From: Selaginella tamariscina
Lineage: Eukaryota > Streptophyta > Lycopodiopsida > Selaginellales > Selaginellaceae
NCBI GenBank assembly: GCA_003024785.1
Contig: PUQB01000288.1
Span: forward strand, 124,001-188,000
Length of the DNA stretch: 64,000 bases
Direction: 5' to 3'
A program made the translations under genes and the position numbers. The notes beneath the pieces were generated by a model. That model made no database searches. It saw nothing but the letters and a program-made list of their open reading frames with translations, and had not been told where the DNA came from. The stretch's first letter is position 1. Each line of letters starts with the position of its first letter. Below, piece by piece: positions 47,414 to 59,668 of this stretch.

Positions 47414-50400
47414 AAGGACGATTTGATCAAACAAGGAGATCGAGTCATTAATATGGAGTTGTCGTTATATTCTGGGTAAGAATTAAAATAAAATCTGTTA
47501 TACTCGGATACTTGAACTAATCATTTTTGTATTCAGATGTGGAATTGAGGTGACATTAAAGACAAGAGCAGGAGAAGAGATGGGTAGGGGGATTCTAGAA
47601 TCAACTTGGCCATATTTTAAGATAAATGGGAAGCGCATTGGAGCAACCATGGTTGCTGTCAAATTAACCTCTGTCACATCTCATGGACAAGCAAAACAAT
47701 GGAAAGTAGATTCGCTAATCAAGCACCCGAAAGCAAGCTGCGAACCCAGATTGGACGATTCTCAATAGATATGCCTTGTTCCATCCAATGTCACGTTCTC
47801 GGATCCAGAGGTCGTCAGTTACAACATTAATTTCAGGTGGTTTTGTCGACTTGTGGATAATGACGTTCACGTGTTCACTAATGATGTTGACCTTGGAGTT
47901 CTTCTTCAACTCAACGAAAGCCCATCTATGGAGGGGATCCATCTGGATGTCTACTTCGAAGATCTTCAGACTCATCGAGTAGGTGTATTGTCAGGAGATA
48001 TTGCTTCACAATACAGAAAATCAGTAAGTGGAGCAATCTTCCCTCTTCACATTGAAGAAGAACACAGCGACATCATAAGGGAGATTGAGAGGGTGGCTCG
48101 GTCTCAGGTTCTCTACAAATCACGTTCAATTTGCTTAGGAAGCTTTGGGAGCTGGAAGAGTGTGCCGAGAACACTAGAATAGCTGCAGTCGGGGATCACA
48201 CATGTTGATTCGAATCGCAAAAGAAAATCATCAATCGTTTTGTTAGCTGCACCTGTGGCATCTCATGCTGCAATAAGTCACAAGGAAATGATGTTGGATG
48301 AAAAGATTTATCCTTGTAGGGTTAAATATTGCAGCATCAACCCAAACTTCAATTACAGGCCACTCAACCAGGAACGTGTAGCTGAGCTCATGGAGAAAAT
48401 GAAGGACGACAATTCTTATACCGTTCCACATAATACTGTTTTGTCTCCATACTATGAAAGAAGGAAGGGCGCTGACAAAGTTTGGATCACAACACCAGAA
48501 CAACTCATGAAGATTCAAACGGAGAATAGAAAATCTATCAAGTACTACATCATTAGTGGCCAGCACACAATAACGGCAGCCCAACGACTTCTCGATGAAC
48601 ACAACAAAGGAACGATGGCAACAAAACTTTTCGAGCATACCCGTGAGAAGCTGACAAAAAGATCGGCATTTTTAGCTAAGTCAAATCTCACAATCGAGCA
48701 GTACCATAAGTTATTGGCGGAATGGGACGCTGCCGACACCAACCACTACAACAGCAAAATATGGGAGAAGTTTAAACACACGCGATCCGTGTGGGAATCT
48801 CTTGAGCGACCACAAAGAGCTACTGCAGGAAATACACAATCTGCGAACTACCGGGTAAGCAAATTGTCTGGGCGGGATTTATCTCGCCGGTATATTAATC
48901 TGTCTTTTTTCTCAGAGAGTTGAAGAAATTGCAACATTTGATTTTGCCCAGGTGGGCGGGAAGGAAACATCCTTTCTGATAATGTTGATTTCTTGCCTCG
49001 AAGATAGGATCTTTGCCAAATGGTTGGGGATTATGGAATCCTTTTCAAAAGGAACACTAAAGAAGAAGCAGACAAGTGAAGGGGCCCTCAGAAAAGTCTG
49101 CAAAGAAACCCAGTAAGACGCCGAAGGCTAAGTCTGTTCAATCTACAAAGGATGTAGACAACGATTTCAAGCTCACATGGTTGAAGCCTTTAAATGGAAC
49201 AACGATGGAGGAGATGGAAGTCTTGGCTGATTTGGTGATCGATGGCAAACTACAAATTAATAACAGCAGCCCAACCTCTCCTTTTCATCTCAAGGCAATG
49301 GAGTTGAAGACGGTCAGGCATTTCAAGGAGTGGTTGGGAATACACTGCCACAAACTGGGTTGGACCTCGACTTCAACATATGAAGAGGTCAGCAAATATT
49401 TGCATGTGACGAACGATGATATGCTTGTCGAATGGGTGAACCAATCGGAAGATCTAGGCAAGAATCTATTGCACGCCAACGCCAAAAAGGAGAACATTGG
49501 GATGACGCCTTCTCTTATGGCAGTCCTTCAGCAGCGGAGAACCGAATTGAACCTTATAAAGGAGGATGCTACGAATCACGACAAGCCCTACAGATGTTTG
49601 TTGTTAGATTCGGAGACTTTATGGGGTAACATCACTGCTTGTAGGAAACCGTTTCAATTGTTCGTGATGGATCGGCGGGTGTCAAAAAATCTTTCGACAG
49701 ATAGGGCACTAGAGGATCTGGTGGAGAAACTTAGCCGTGCAAGCATATACATAGAAGGTATTTATTATTGAATTCATGCTTGCGCTCTTCACTGATACCT
49801 ACTTTTTCAGGTATTTATTTCTTGATTCTTGCTCATGTCACCGATACTTTTGCCTTCGCCTTCGCCAAGAAGAATAGACATCGTTGGACAGGATTTTATA
49901 TGAACGATGCTAATCCCAAGTGCATTGATACCGTTGTTCACTTGGTTGTTAGGAATGCGCCAAACAATTTCAAGCTTCCAAATGACTGGCCAGGCATCTG
50001 TTTGCACTCCAACGGCCCTGAACCTCCATCCGATACACCGATAGGTATGAGTGACGTATTCGGCAATGTACGTTATCCAAACATTACAAGTCAAGCGGCA
50101 CGGAGCATCGTCAACTTGATTAGGGGTCCTCACAGTGATGCGTGGGTTTTTGACTACTGCACTAGGGGGTCCGTCTTGAAGGAGTGTTACCTTCGGCATA
50201 CATGTGTGTTTGCCGTTGAAAAGGATAAGACCATGGTTGAGGACCTGAACAAGTGGATAGATTGGGTCTCAACTGAGTACCCCAACGAATCCATAAAGGC
50301 GTATTTGAGAAAGTTCCCTCCAGATAAGTGCGATAGCTCTGAAGGTGAATCTGGTTCAATCTCGGAGTCTGAGAACGAACTTCAATCAGATATTAGACCG

Positions 50401-50556
50401 GAAGTTATCTCGAGGAGTACAGAACATTCGCACACTCCAGGACCCATGGAAACATCAATAGAAGATGCAGAAGATCTTGAACCATCTCACAAGCGGCTTA
50501 GACCTTCTTCGCCTCACTCAGAAGGTAATAGCGAAGAAGAATTGATAATGAATTGA
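47414..50556 (+). CDS. ParB-like / possible methyltransferase-like large protein of element X, damaged
   Basis: Acceptor TTTTGCAG opens an exon reading KDDLIKQGDRVINMELSLYSG, parallel to the transposase N-terminus (xGDxV); an upstream exon is likely. The ParB/sulfiredoxin-like segment is at about 48,305-48,605: CRVKYCSINPNFNYRPL, NQERVAELMEKMKDD, VLSPYYERR, YYIISGQHTITAAQRLLDE. A basic linker (KSAKKPSKTPKAKS) follows. The region near 50,090-50,256 (QAARSIVNLIRGPHSDAW, VFDYCTRGSVLKE, CVFAVEKDKTMVEDLNKW) recalls motif I of beta/gamma DNA methyltransferases, with non-canonical glycines. The tail is acidic with a basic KRLR. Introns: about 47,477-47,537, 48,855-48,915 (with an 18-bp palindrome inside) and 49,758-49,809. 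Damage: in-frame TAG at about 47,767 and 48,180, and one extra G at about 49,081-49,084. Functions are inferred from patterns only. Confidence 0.6.
48871..48888. repeat. array-type palindrome inside an intron of the ParB-like gene
   Basis: GGCGGGATTTATCTCGCC, a close variant of the array unit, sits in the middle of the 61-nt intron 48,855-48,915. Confidence 0.9.
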
Positions 50557-50773
50557 TAGAGTGACGAATAGTTGTAAATGAGTGTAACATAAGGCATTTT
50601 TGTATATTTCTTTTATATTTGTACAGAAAATAAATTCTCAAGGATTAATGAAGCTTTTAGTTCAAACATGGGTCACACATTAACAAGGTAAATAATATAC
50701 CTTGATAATTTTAAGGTCAGCTAATTATCATTTTGCAGATGTAATGAAAAATTGAGAACATGGATTTTCAGCA

Positions 50774-52005
50774 TTGCATGAGGTAAGAGGGGTTTGGCGA
50801 CAATTTCTTGTGCCACATGTCAGAATGACAGAGTTCATGCAGGAAATGGATAATAATGCAGCTCAAAACATCGTTACCATGGGGGCCACTTCATCATCAT
50901 TTTTATTGGCTTCAGTTCCGAAATCAATTTCTTCAGCGCATGCAATATCTGAATCTTGTAAGGATGATGTACAATTAAATGATGAAGGGATAGGCAACGA
51001 GATAGTGGCAACGGATAAATGTGAAAGGGAGCAAACAAGTGATTTGCAAAGTATTCAAGAGGCAACGCTATCTCATGTTACTCATGGCCATATTGTGTTG
51101 TTGGATGTCAATGGTGTTCTGCTTCATCGACAAAGGCCCGAGGATAGAAAAAAGAAATCAAACAAGGAGATTTCATTCCTTGTCATGGTAAATTTCGATA
51201 TGATATTATTTTTCGTCCAGGGTTGGATCGTCTCTTTCAAAAGCTTAAGGAGATGGGTGCGCTTGTGGGGATTTGGTCATGCATGCAGATTCATAACTTA
51301 ACACCGCTGTTGAATTTACTTAAGAAACATTGTAGTGTTGCAGAAGAGGTGATTCGTAAAGATTGGATTTTTGACCAGCGAATATGTTATAAACCTCTCG
51401 AATTTCACAATATAAGAAAGGAAAGCAAGCCATACTTCTTCAAGAATGAAAGAATAATTGGGACTCATGGGGAGATCAGTCGCTTAAGGATAATGAAGAA
51501 TGCACAGATGTTAGTAGTAGACGACTCTCCTCAGAAGGCTATGCTCAACCAAAACATTGCTTGTATTCATCCAATCACTTTCGATCCATATTCTGATACC
51601 GATATCATGGATGAGCTAGTGAACTACTTGGATACGTGCCTCAGAAAGAAGAATCTCGAAAATTTTTGTGAGCAGTATCCACCGTATCATACATTTCCTG
51701 AAGCTTTTCTTTCTCGTGATATTGAATTTTATAAAATGAAGGATAGCAACCGGGCGCTTTATAATATTATTCTTAAGGAACGTCAGTTTTTAGATGAGCC
51801 TTTATGCAGACCTTCTCTTATCACATCTTATGTATTAACAAGGATGGCAACTCCCAATTGCATTCGTGAGAGTGTTAAGTGGTGGCAACAACATCAAGAT
51901 ATTGACCAAAATGATTTGATTAATCCGGAGAGTGATGATTTAGACAAAATGAAAAGATTTCTTTGTATGATAGAAGAAAGTATTTATAAAAAATTAACAT
52001 GTTGA
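50774..52005 (+). CDS. FCP1/NIF-type HAD phosphatase-like protein of element X, one frame break
   Basis: The N-terminal ~110 residues are polar and unrecognised. Then HIVLLDVNGVLLHRQRPEDR (HAD motif I region), YDIIFRPGLDRLFQKLKEMG, ALVGIWSCM (motif II-like Ser), and NAQMLVVDDSPQKAMLNQN (the DDSP motif of FCP1/SCP/NIF phosphatases). Plant NIF-like proteins also have D-x-N-G in place of the canonical D-x-D-G, so this resembles a captured host gene of that group. At about 51,160-51,190 the frame breaks between SFLVM and GKFRYDIIF; the 33-nt GT..AG stretch there does not restore the frame. The C-terminal ~100 residues lie outside the phosphatase core. Same direction as the ParB-like gene, 217 bp after it. 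Confidence 0.68.
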
Positions 52006-52079
52006 TAAGAAAATGATTTCATTTGTAATTATGTTTGATAGTATTTCTTCATTATTGTAAACTATTTTTAGAATAATAT

Positions 52080-52273
52080 GAATATTCTAAGATATTTTAG
52101 GAATATTCCTTACTAAGTAAGGTTATTGAAGGATTAATTAATTAATTAATTAATATTTAAGGCTTAATTACATATTAATTAAATGATTAATTAATAATTA
52201 AAACTTAAGTATTAATTAGTAATTTATTTTATATTCCCATTTTCACGTATCATGCCCACTTTACAACGTGCAT
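52080..52273 (-). repeat. right subterminal region and terminal inverted repeat of X
   Basis: Reversed, it reads ATGCACGTTGTAAAG, TGGGCATGATACG, GAAAATGGGAATA, AATTAATACTTAAGTT, the same order as the left part of the MITE. (TTAA)-rich with a GATTAATTAATTAATT run. Confidence 0.75.
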
Positions 52274-52474
52274 CTTTAATAAATTATACCATTTATGGAT
52301 CAAAAATTAATAATATTATAAAGTAGAAGGTATTAAGTTATATAATATATTATATTTGGGCCTAATATAAAAATTATTAAAGTGTATGAGAGGTACATTA
52401 TATAAATATTGATGTTGTTATTAAAATATTAACATTTAAATATAACATTAATTAAAAAAGTGTACTAGTAATAA
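52274..52474 (+). repeat. left-terminal-region fragment of a second X-family copy
   Basis: Matches about 38,203-38,400 of X (CTTTAATAAATTATA, AAGTAGAAGGTATTAA, ATATTGATGTTGTTATTAAA). It continues at 59,669 beyond LTR element B, which is inserted in it. Confidence 0.82.
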
Positions 52475-54192
52475 TGTCAGAGTTTTAACCCAAAGGGCCA
52501 ACACGTGGCAACACGTGGCTGCCAGGTGGCCATTCGGCGTCATCACCTTGTGTGAGCAACGCTAAGTTCCCCAGAACAACCCCAACGACCCCTAGGGTTA
52601 GACTCTAATGCCCAAGTGGACAAGAGACTTAGGGTTTAGCCTAAGTCTCCCTAGAATGTCTACCCCAAAACCCTTGAGGGATAACCCTAGTTGACTTAGG
52701 GTCTTGCCCTAGAAGACCTAGACAGGCTCATGCCCTAACCCCCATCAAGGAGATGTGTGTTCCACACATACCCCCGTGACAGAGCAAAGGCATTGTCACT
52801 TACCCCTTGAGGAATCACCCTCATCCGGGAGTACAACCCTTTAGGGCGACAAGGGGTACCCTGAACCACGACTAACCCCTAAGGGTTTGAGTGGCCAAGT
52901 TACACCCTAGACCTAGGGCTAGTACTTAGTGAGGACACGAGTGTGCACCGTAGGCAAACACGAGTGTTCTGCTAAGCAATTCCCTAAGGCTAGGTTTGGG
53001 ATAACCCTAAGCACATGATCTTGCGAGTGCCTTACGAAAGGGCTTCTGCTAATGAGCTTAGGTTGTTCAACCCCTGGATTCCAAGGAGAACACTCCCTAG
53101 CCAAGTGTGCCAAAGCACACCTAGTTACGAGACCTAACCTCCCTCGAGCGGATGCCCAAGGCTTAGCACCTAGTGCAAGCACAAGCATGCCTATTTGCTA
53201 GAGTATCCAACCCCTTAGCGACAAGCCCATGACATAAGCGTTGTACCATGTGACGTTTAGCCCAGTGTCACATCCCCATGTGACACTGCCTTCCAAGATG
53301 TGGGCTATCATGCCTTAGCCCTTAGATTCAAGAGTTGCACCAAGTACCACAAACGTGGTTCCTAAATGCCAACTCTAGAACCCCTCAATGAACCCTCAAG
53401 AACCAGGTAACGTGAACCTGTCAAACAAGATCCCACGCCCACAGTTGGACAAGGACACGGATGTGCCTTGCTTGGCCGTGAGTGCTACACCTAGCTTGAC
53501 GTGGAGGAGGAGGCTGGAGACAAGCCTCAACCTCTGCCTCTTGGAACGTGCATCCCGACAAGACCTCCCAGGCATGGATTCGCCAACGTTAAGGGTAAGC
53601 TACCCCGAAGGTGGGACGTACCCCTAGCATCTGGAAGTTAGGGCGGCACAACAGAGGGTTGTACCTTAACGACACAAGCTGAAGCTTTGCACCGGCAGAA
53701 GAGCAACGAACTCATTCATGAACCCAGGAGCTCTCCTACGTATACTCTACCTTATTTATGTGACGGAGCCCCCCCCCCCTCTTTTCCTTTGTGTTAGTGG
53801 GCTGGCACTGAATTCTAGCCCCTTAGATAAATTAGCAATATGAGCCTATAACTCACCCTTACTCCTACCCCTAAACCCTACCCAAGGGGGTGGGGGTTTT
53901 AGGGCTGGGTTAGGTCAACCCTAGGGGTGTTCCTAACCCTACTTAACACGCCGAACTCATCTGCAAAGACCAATCAGCCTATTCGGGACGTCAAAATTGG
54001 GGGTGGGTTTCTAGAAGGTAAGTCTAGCTTCGCTTAGAGTTTCTGCATCTAAATGCCGGCCGGACCACCCAGATACCCAAGTGCACTAAGCGGGCCTGTT
54101 TCTACTACATCTAGGGTCCATCAACATAGTACAGTAGGTAACAACAGTCAACGTCCAAAGTAAAGGGTCGAGTCATAGTAAAAACTATGACA
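52475..54192 (-). repeat. 3' LTR of element B
   Basis: Reversed, starts TGTCATAGTTTTTACTATGAC and ends CTCTGACA. Lacks one of the two ~67-bp tandem units present in the other LTR and in element A. Confidence 0.92.
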
Positions 54193-57100
54193 CACTCCCC
54201 GCCTTTGAAAATGTCAACGTCCTCGTTGACGTCCAACTCCAAGACTAGATAATGTTAGAAAAAACTAACCAAAACTAACATATCACTCTATGCGGAGTTA
54301 GCCAAAAGTTCACATAATTTCATTACCCCCCTTGCATTACGCGAAGCCAAGTACTTCAGAACCGTCGTTCACTGAGTCGTAAACCCAGCTGCCGGAGGCA
54401 CCACCTGCGACATGAAGTCACTTGGAGACCTTTTGCACGTCTGCAAAGTCTGTCACCCGACGCACACAACACTGGTTAATTTCTTTACTTAACTAGAATT
54501 TATATTGGAGGCCTCTAGTTAGTGTTGTTGCCGGCCCCTTGGTTAACAAGAAATAAAGACTTGCTTTATTCCTTAATATTAAATGCTGTTGACGACCTCT
54601 GTCGTCTACACACAACAAGCACTTCTCAAATGCTTGACCAAACACCTTCGCATTTCTTTGATTTTCCAATGGTCCACATCCACATGTTACGATATTATAG
54701 CTTACATCTCTGCATCCCTCGGTGTTTCTCATTACCCCTTTTCATAAGGGTCTGCTACTATACCTATCTCTCATTAGTATATAGTTACGCCAGACTAAGT
54801 ATGAGACTTTTATCGGAATCAAGCTCTTTTCCGATATAAGAGTACAATTCGTAAAACCCTTCTTTGTAAACATGTCAATCTGGCCAGAGGCGATCACAGA
54901 GGCGCATGGCTGTACACATGTAACAACAAGGTCTTGCCAATCTACCAACTGCCATCCACTTGGTGTGTTATTAACATAAATTTATTCCCGATAGGAATCA
55001 AATTCAGTCAAATGCGACCAAGTGTGATAGCACTACCATTCGTCTTTACAACCAACTTTGTACTCTTTCATAACACCGACCAGTTCAGGGACCAGATAAG
55101 CTAACATACCTTTCTTACAAACAATGTGGAAACCAGGAAATTCAACCCATCTCTAGTGCCTCAATCGACAATCTTTAATAACACTCTCTTAATTCACCTC
55201 ATTGTACTCATTCTCCAAAGAGCACAACATACTAGATGCCATTCAATATTCCTAACTCTTTATCTCACTAAGTTCAAAATACAATTTTAAACTTAGTTTC
55301 CACGATAAGAGTCTCTCTGAACTCAGAATACTGCACGCCTCCGTAACATTATATTTATTTCCAACTCTTAAATTGATTTCGTAAATGTTTCTCAACACTA
55401 TACCGAAGTATAGCATTTTCACTAATTGAAGCAATTAGTGTTTTGATAAACATCTTTTAAAACTAATCCTTATTCTATAAATAGTTGCAATTTCGATATT
55501 GATACTTGAATGGATAATGATCGTTTTAACGTTCAAATCCTAAGCTTATCAACTAGTTGTTATACTAGCGGATATAAACTTACAATCATATCAATTTATC
55601 AAAATGCTACAACTAATATAGACATGGTCTTAGTTTACATGAACCGAACTTCAGTTTTGAGATGGAATATAATGTTATGACAGTATTCGAGGAACTTGTT
55701 CAGAGACTAAGAGGAATCATGAACTAGTGTCTGGTTCATCTAATTGATTTAGTAAGATATCAACCTCCACATAAATGTTATCATAACACTGAAGTGTTAT
55801 ATCAACTTCATGTTTTAGTCATACCTTATAATTCAATAGATCTCCCCAAACATGAATAAATATCTAGTTCAGTATTGAACTAAGATACATTATTCACTCT
55901 AGACACCTAGCAATCCAGAAAGTACACATTGCCCCTCAAGCAATGTATTGAGAAATGTCTCATTTCTCAACTAACTTGAAAACACGTTTCAAGTTATAAC
56001 ACTAAGGTAGTGCCTTACCAAAGTGTCAGACTCAAATCCACTTGAGTCTTTATATTATATGATTACGGCCACCTCATGTGATCATAACCAAGTTTGATAT
56101 TGAGCGCTCCAAACTCAATATTGAAGAGATATCATACTATACTTTGACAAGTCATTTATAATCAATCTTAAAAGATTGTCAAATACTTTCAAAGTTTAAG
56201 AATATAAATATCTCAAGATGAGGTGATAGGAAACCTCATATTTCGATATTGGATATTGGACTTGAACTACAATCATCAAGAAGGGACACCATCTTCTTGA
56301 GCTAATCCCGCTATATCATTTACAAGAATATTGAACCAACTCAAGGAACACCATCAAACCTTGAGATAGAACTAACAACTAACCCAAGGAATACAATCAA
56401 ACCTTGAGTCAAGAATAGTTCTATTTTTCAATATTTGAAAGATTGAAGATACATACTTTATTTGTTCTTTAAGTGCCCACATTTGCGACCATGATGCAGA
56501 GTCAAGAAACCGTCTTTTGAATAATCGTATTCGACTCTAAAATGAAATTTATTGAAAATCAATATCAACTTCAATTCTCATCGAAACCGACTCTCTGAGG
56601 AGGTACATGCACTTAAACCTCCAATGGAAATCCGACTATTACTAGCTCATTGGTAATTCTCAACATAAGTTATCAAACTTAGCAAGTTTCCTTACTTAGT
56701 CGATAAACAAAGTGAAGAATCCCAAATCATGCTCTTCTTAACCAAGGAATCACCCTTGTTCAAGAGCTTCCCACATTGCAAACAACGTTACAGTTTCAAG
56801 ATTAAAGAGTTAACAATGAAAATGCACAAGTGTGCGCCGAACGCCTTCACTATGCAAGTCCTTCATTACTCAGTAAACTGAAAATGTAAACGTATGTTTC
56901 CAACATTACTCTTTCTGATAGATCATGCCATCTATCCCAAAACTTATCGATAAGAAACCGAAATCCTCAAGCTATTATCCAAGTCTCTCTCATGATCCCA
57001 TATGAGAACTTCATAATCAAGTTAGTCGAGCTAGCTAACTTGAATACAGTGCGGCTTACAACTAACTAAGGTTTCAAGTTATATTGTTCAAATTAGGTGA

Positions 57101-57903
57101 CTTGAACTTAGTAAACTATTTCACCTAATGTTACTTGCAGCTAGCGTCATCAAAATATTGCGAACATCGGACAATACTTTGATTACATTGGATCTTCGAA
57201 CCAATTGCTTAACATATTCATATATGTTAATTTGACATTGTTGTATTATAAGTTCATCACCATAGTCTGCTTCTAGAGTTACACTCGGAAACATGCACTA
57301 TAATGAGAGCTTATTTTACACTTTATGTCAAAATGTAGTGTTCATTCTTATGTTTGAATATGCCCCTTCTCCCGAAGTCAAAGATGCACTTCTGAACATA
57401 AGTCTTTCCCCGTTTGAACACTACAGTTGGACGATATTGAATCTTGACATAAGCCAAAACTCAAAGGACACTGTCTGTTTCAAATCATGTGTTATCCCAA
57501 ATTCAAACACCTTAAAGAAAAAGAAAAATTTTCAATAATGGTAAGCTTAGCATATCACATGATCCACTTCACAAGACTTAGTTTGTAAGCCAGAACAAAC
57601 TAACACGCCGTCTTGTGGAAAATATGGTAAAGTAACCTGGACAACCTTAAGGATAGAAAATAACCTGGCATACAACTTGGAAGCTGACTTCCAAGTGCTA
57701 CCTTCTAAGTCCATAACCCACACCCACTTATGAAGTAGGTGTACTCTGAAGAGTTATAGATCTCAGGACCAACTCTCCACGCAGAATTCAGACATTAGCC
57801 GAAAGTGATAGAGTACTTCAAGAATTTAGAACTAACTAAACCCTAAAATACACTACACTTTAGGTAGTCCTACTGACCGTAGAGAATAGGCTCCGATACC
57901 AAT

Positions 57904-59668
57904 TGTCAGAGTTTTAACCCAAAGGGCCAACACGTGGCAACACGTGGCTGCCAGGTGGCCATTCGGCGTCATCACCCTGTGTGAGCAACGCTAAGTTTCC
58001 CAGAACAACCCCAACGACCCCTAGGGTTAGACTCTAATGCCCAAGTGGACAGGAGACTTAGGGTTTAGCCTAAGTCTCCCTAGAATGTCTGCCCCCAGAA
58101 CCCTTGAGGGATAACCCTAGTTGACTTAGGGTTTAGCCTAAGTCTCCCTAGAGTGTCTACCCCAAAACCCTTGAGGGATAACCCTAGTTGACTTAGGGTC
58201 TTGCCCTAGAAGACCTAGACAGGCTCATGCCCTAACCCCCATCAAGGAGACGTGTGTTCCACACATACCCCTGACAGAGCTAAGGCATGTCACTTACCCC
58301 TTGAGGAATCACCCTCATCCGGGTACCCTGAACCACGACTAACCCCTAAGGGTTTGAGTGGCCAAGTTATACCCTAGACCTAGGGCTAGTACTTAGTGAG
58401 GACACGAGTGTGCGCCGTAGGCGGACACGAGTGTTCTGCTAAGCAAACTCCCTAAGGCTAGGTTTGGGATAACCCTAAGCACATGACCTTGCGAGTGCCT
58501 TACGAAAGGGCTTGAGCTTAGGTTGTTCAACCCTGGATTCCAAGGAGAACACTCCCCTAGCCAAGTGTGCCAAAGCACACCTAGTTACGAGACCTAACCT
58601 CCCTCGAGCGGATGCCCAAGGCTTAGCACCCTAGTGCAAGCACAAGCATGCCTGTTTGCTAGAGTATCCAACCCCTTAGCGACAAGCCCATGACATAACC
58701 CCAAAAGGGCGTGCCTCGGGCGTTGTACCATGTGACGTTTAGCCCAGTGTCACATCCCATGTGACACTGCCTTCCAAGATGTGGGCTATCATGCCATAGC
58801 CCTTAGATTCAAGAGTTGCACCAAGTACCACAAACGTGGTTCCCTCAAATGAAACCCTCAGGAACCAGGTAACGTGAACCTGTCAAACAAGATCCCACGC
58901 CCACAGTTGGACAAGGACACGGATGTGCCTTGCTTGGCCGTGAGTGCTACACCTAGCTTGACGTGGAGGAGGAGGCTGGAGACAAGCCTCAACCTCTGCC
59001 TCTTGGAATGCATTCCGACAAGACCTCCCAGGCATGGATTCGCCAACGTTAAGGGTAAGCTACCCCGAAGGTGGGACGTACCCCTGGCATCTGGAAGTTA
59101 GGGCGGCACAACAGAGGGTTGTACCTTAACGACACAAGCTGAAGCTTGCACCGGCAGAAGAGCAACGAACTCATTCATGAACCCAGGAGCTCTCCTACGT
59201 ATACTCTACCTTATTTATGTGACGGAGCCCCCCCCCCCCCCCCTCTTTTCCTATTGTGTTAGTGGGCTTGGCACTGAATTTAGCCCCTTAGATAAATTAC
59301 AATATGAGCCTATAACTCACCCTTACTCCTACCCCTAAACCCTACCCAAGGGGGTGGGTTTTAGGGCGTGGGTTAGGGTCAACCCTAGGGGTGTTCCTAA
59401 CCCTACTTAACACGCCGAACTCATCTGCAAAGACCAATCAGCCTATTCGGGACGTCAAAATTGGGGGTGGGTTTTCTAGAAGGTAAGTTGCTAGCTTCGC
59501 TTAGAGTTTTCACGACATCTAAAGATAGCCGGCCGGACTACCCTTAAACACCTAAGTGCACTAAGCGGGGCTGTTTCTCACTACATCTAGGGTCCGTCAA
59601 CATAGTACAGTAAGTAACAACAGTCAACGTCCAAAGTAAAGGGTTAAGTCATAGTAAAAACTATGACA
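57904..59668 (-). repeat. 5' LTR of element B
   Basis: Carries both ~67-bp tandem units (about 58,060-58,200) and a long C-run at about 59,229-59,243 (G-run on the element strand) next to CATAAATAAGG. Confidence 0.92.

Larger units (their letters stand above)
38039..52273. mobile_element. element X: ~14.2-kb putative TIR DNA transposon with three genes and palindrome arrays
   Basis: The ends are imperfect inverted repeats. Left: ATGCAaGTTGTAACTAAAA followed by TGGGCATG. Right, reversed: ATGCAcGTTGTAAAG followed by TGGGCATG. The nearby MITE has these same two different ends, which independently supports the boundaries. Content, left to right: transposase-like gene (-), palindrome array 1, AT-rich tandem repeats, telomere-like repeats and microsatellites, palindrome array 2, a hairpin, ParB-like gene (+), FCP1-like phosphatase gene (+). 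Both gene directions point away from the arrays. No target duplication was recognised. Superfamily not assigned. Single-base frame breaks in all three genes suggest a recently silenced copy or sequence error. Confidence 0.75.
52475..59668 (-). mobile_element. LTR retrotransposon B, full length, non-autonomous
   Basis: Same family as element A in the opposite direction. LTRs are 52,475-54,192 (3' LTR, 1,718 bp) and 57,904-59,668 (5' LTR, 1,765 bp). Flanked by the perfect 5-bp duplication AATAA (52,470-52,474 and 59,669-59,673). The primer-binding site (reverse of TGGTATCGGAGCC) is just left of 57,904. The purine tract is complementary to CACTCCCCGCCTTTG at 54,193. The interior is collinear with that of A (e.g. 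57,310-57,530 versus 28,550-28,730 reversed) and has no coding capacity. It splits the second X-family copy. Confidence 0.95.

Noticed and set aside
51187-51219. 33-nt GT..AG intron in the phosphatase-like gene
   Set aside because: Length is a multiple of three and removal does not bring the downstream YDIIFRPGLDRL frame into register, so a frame break is the simpler reading.
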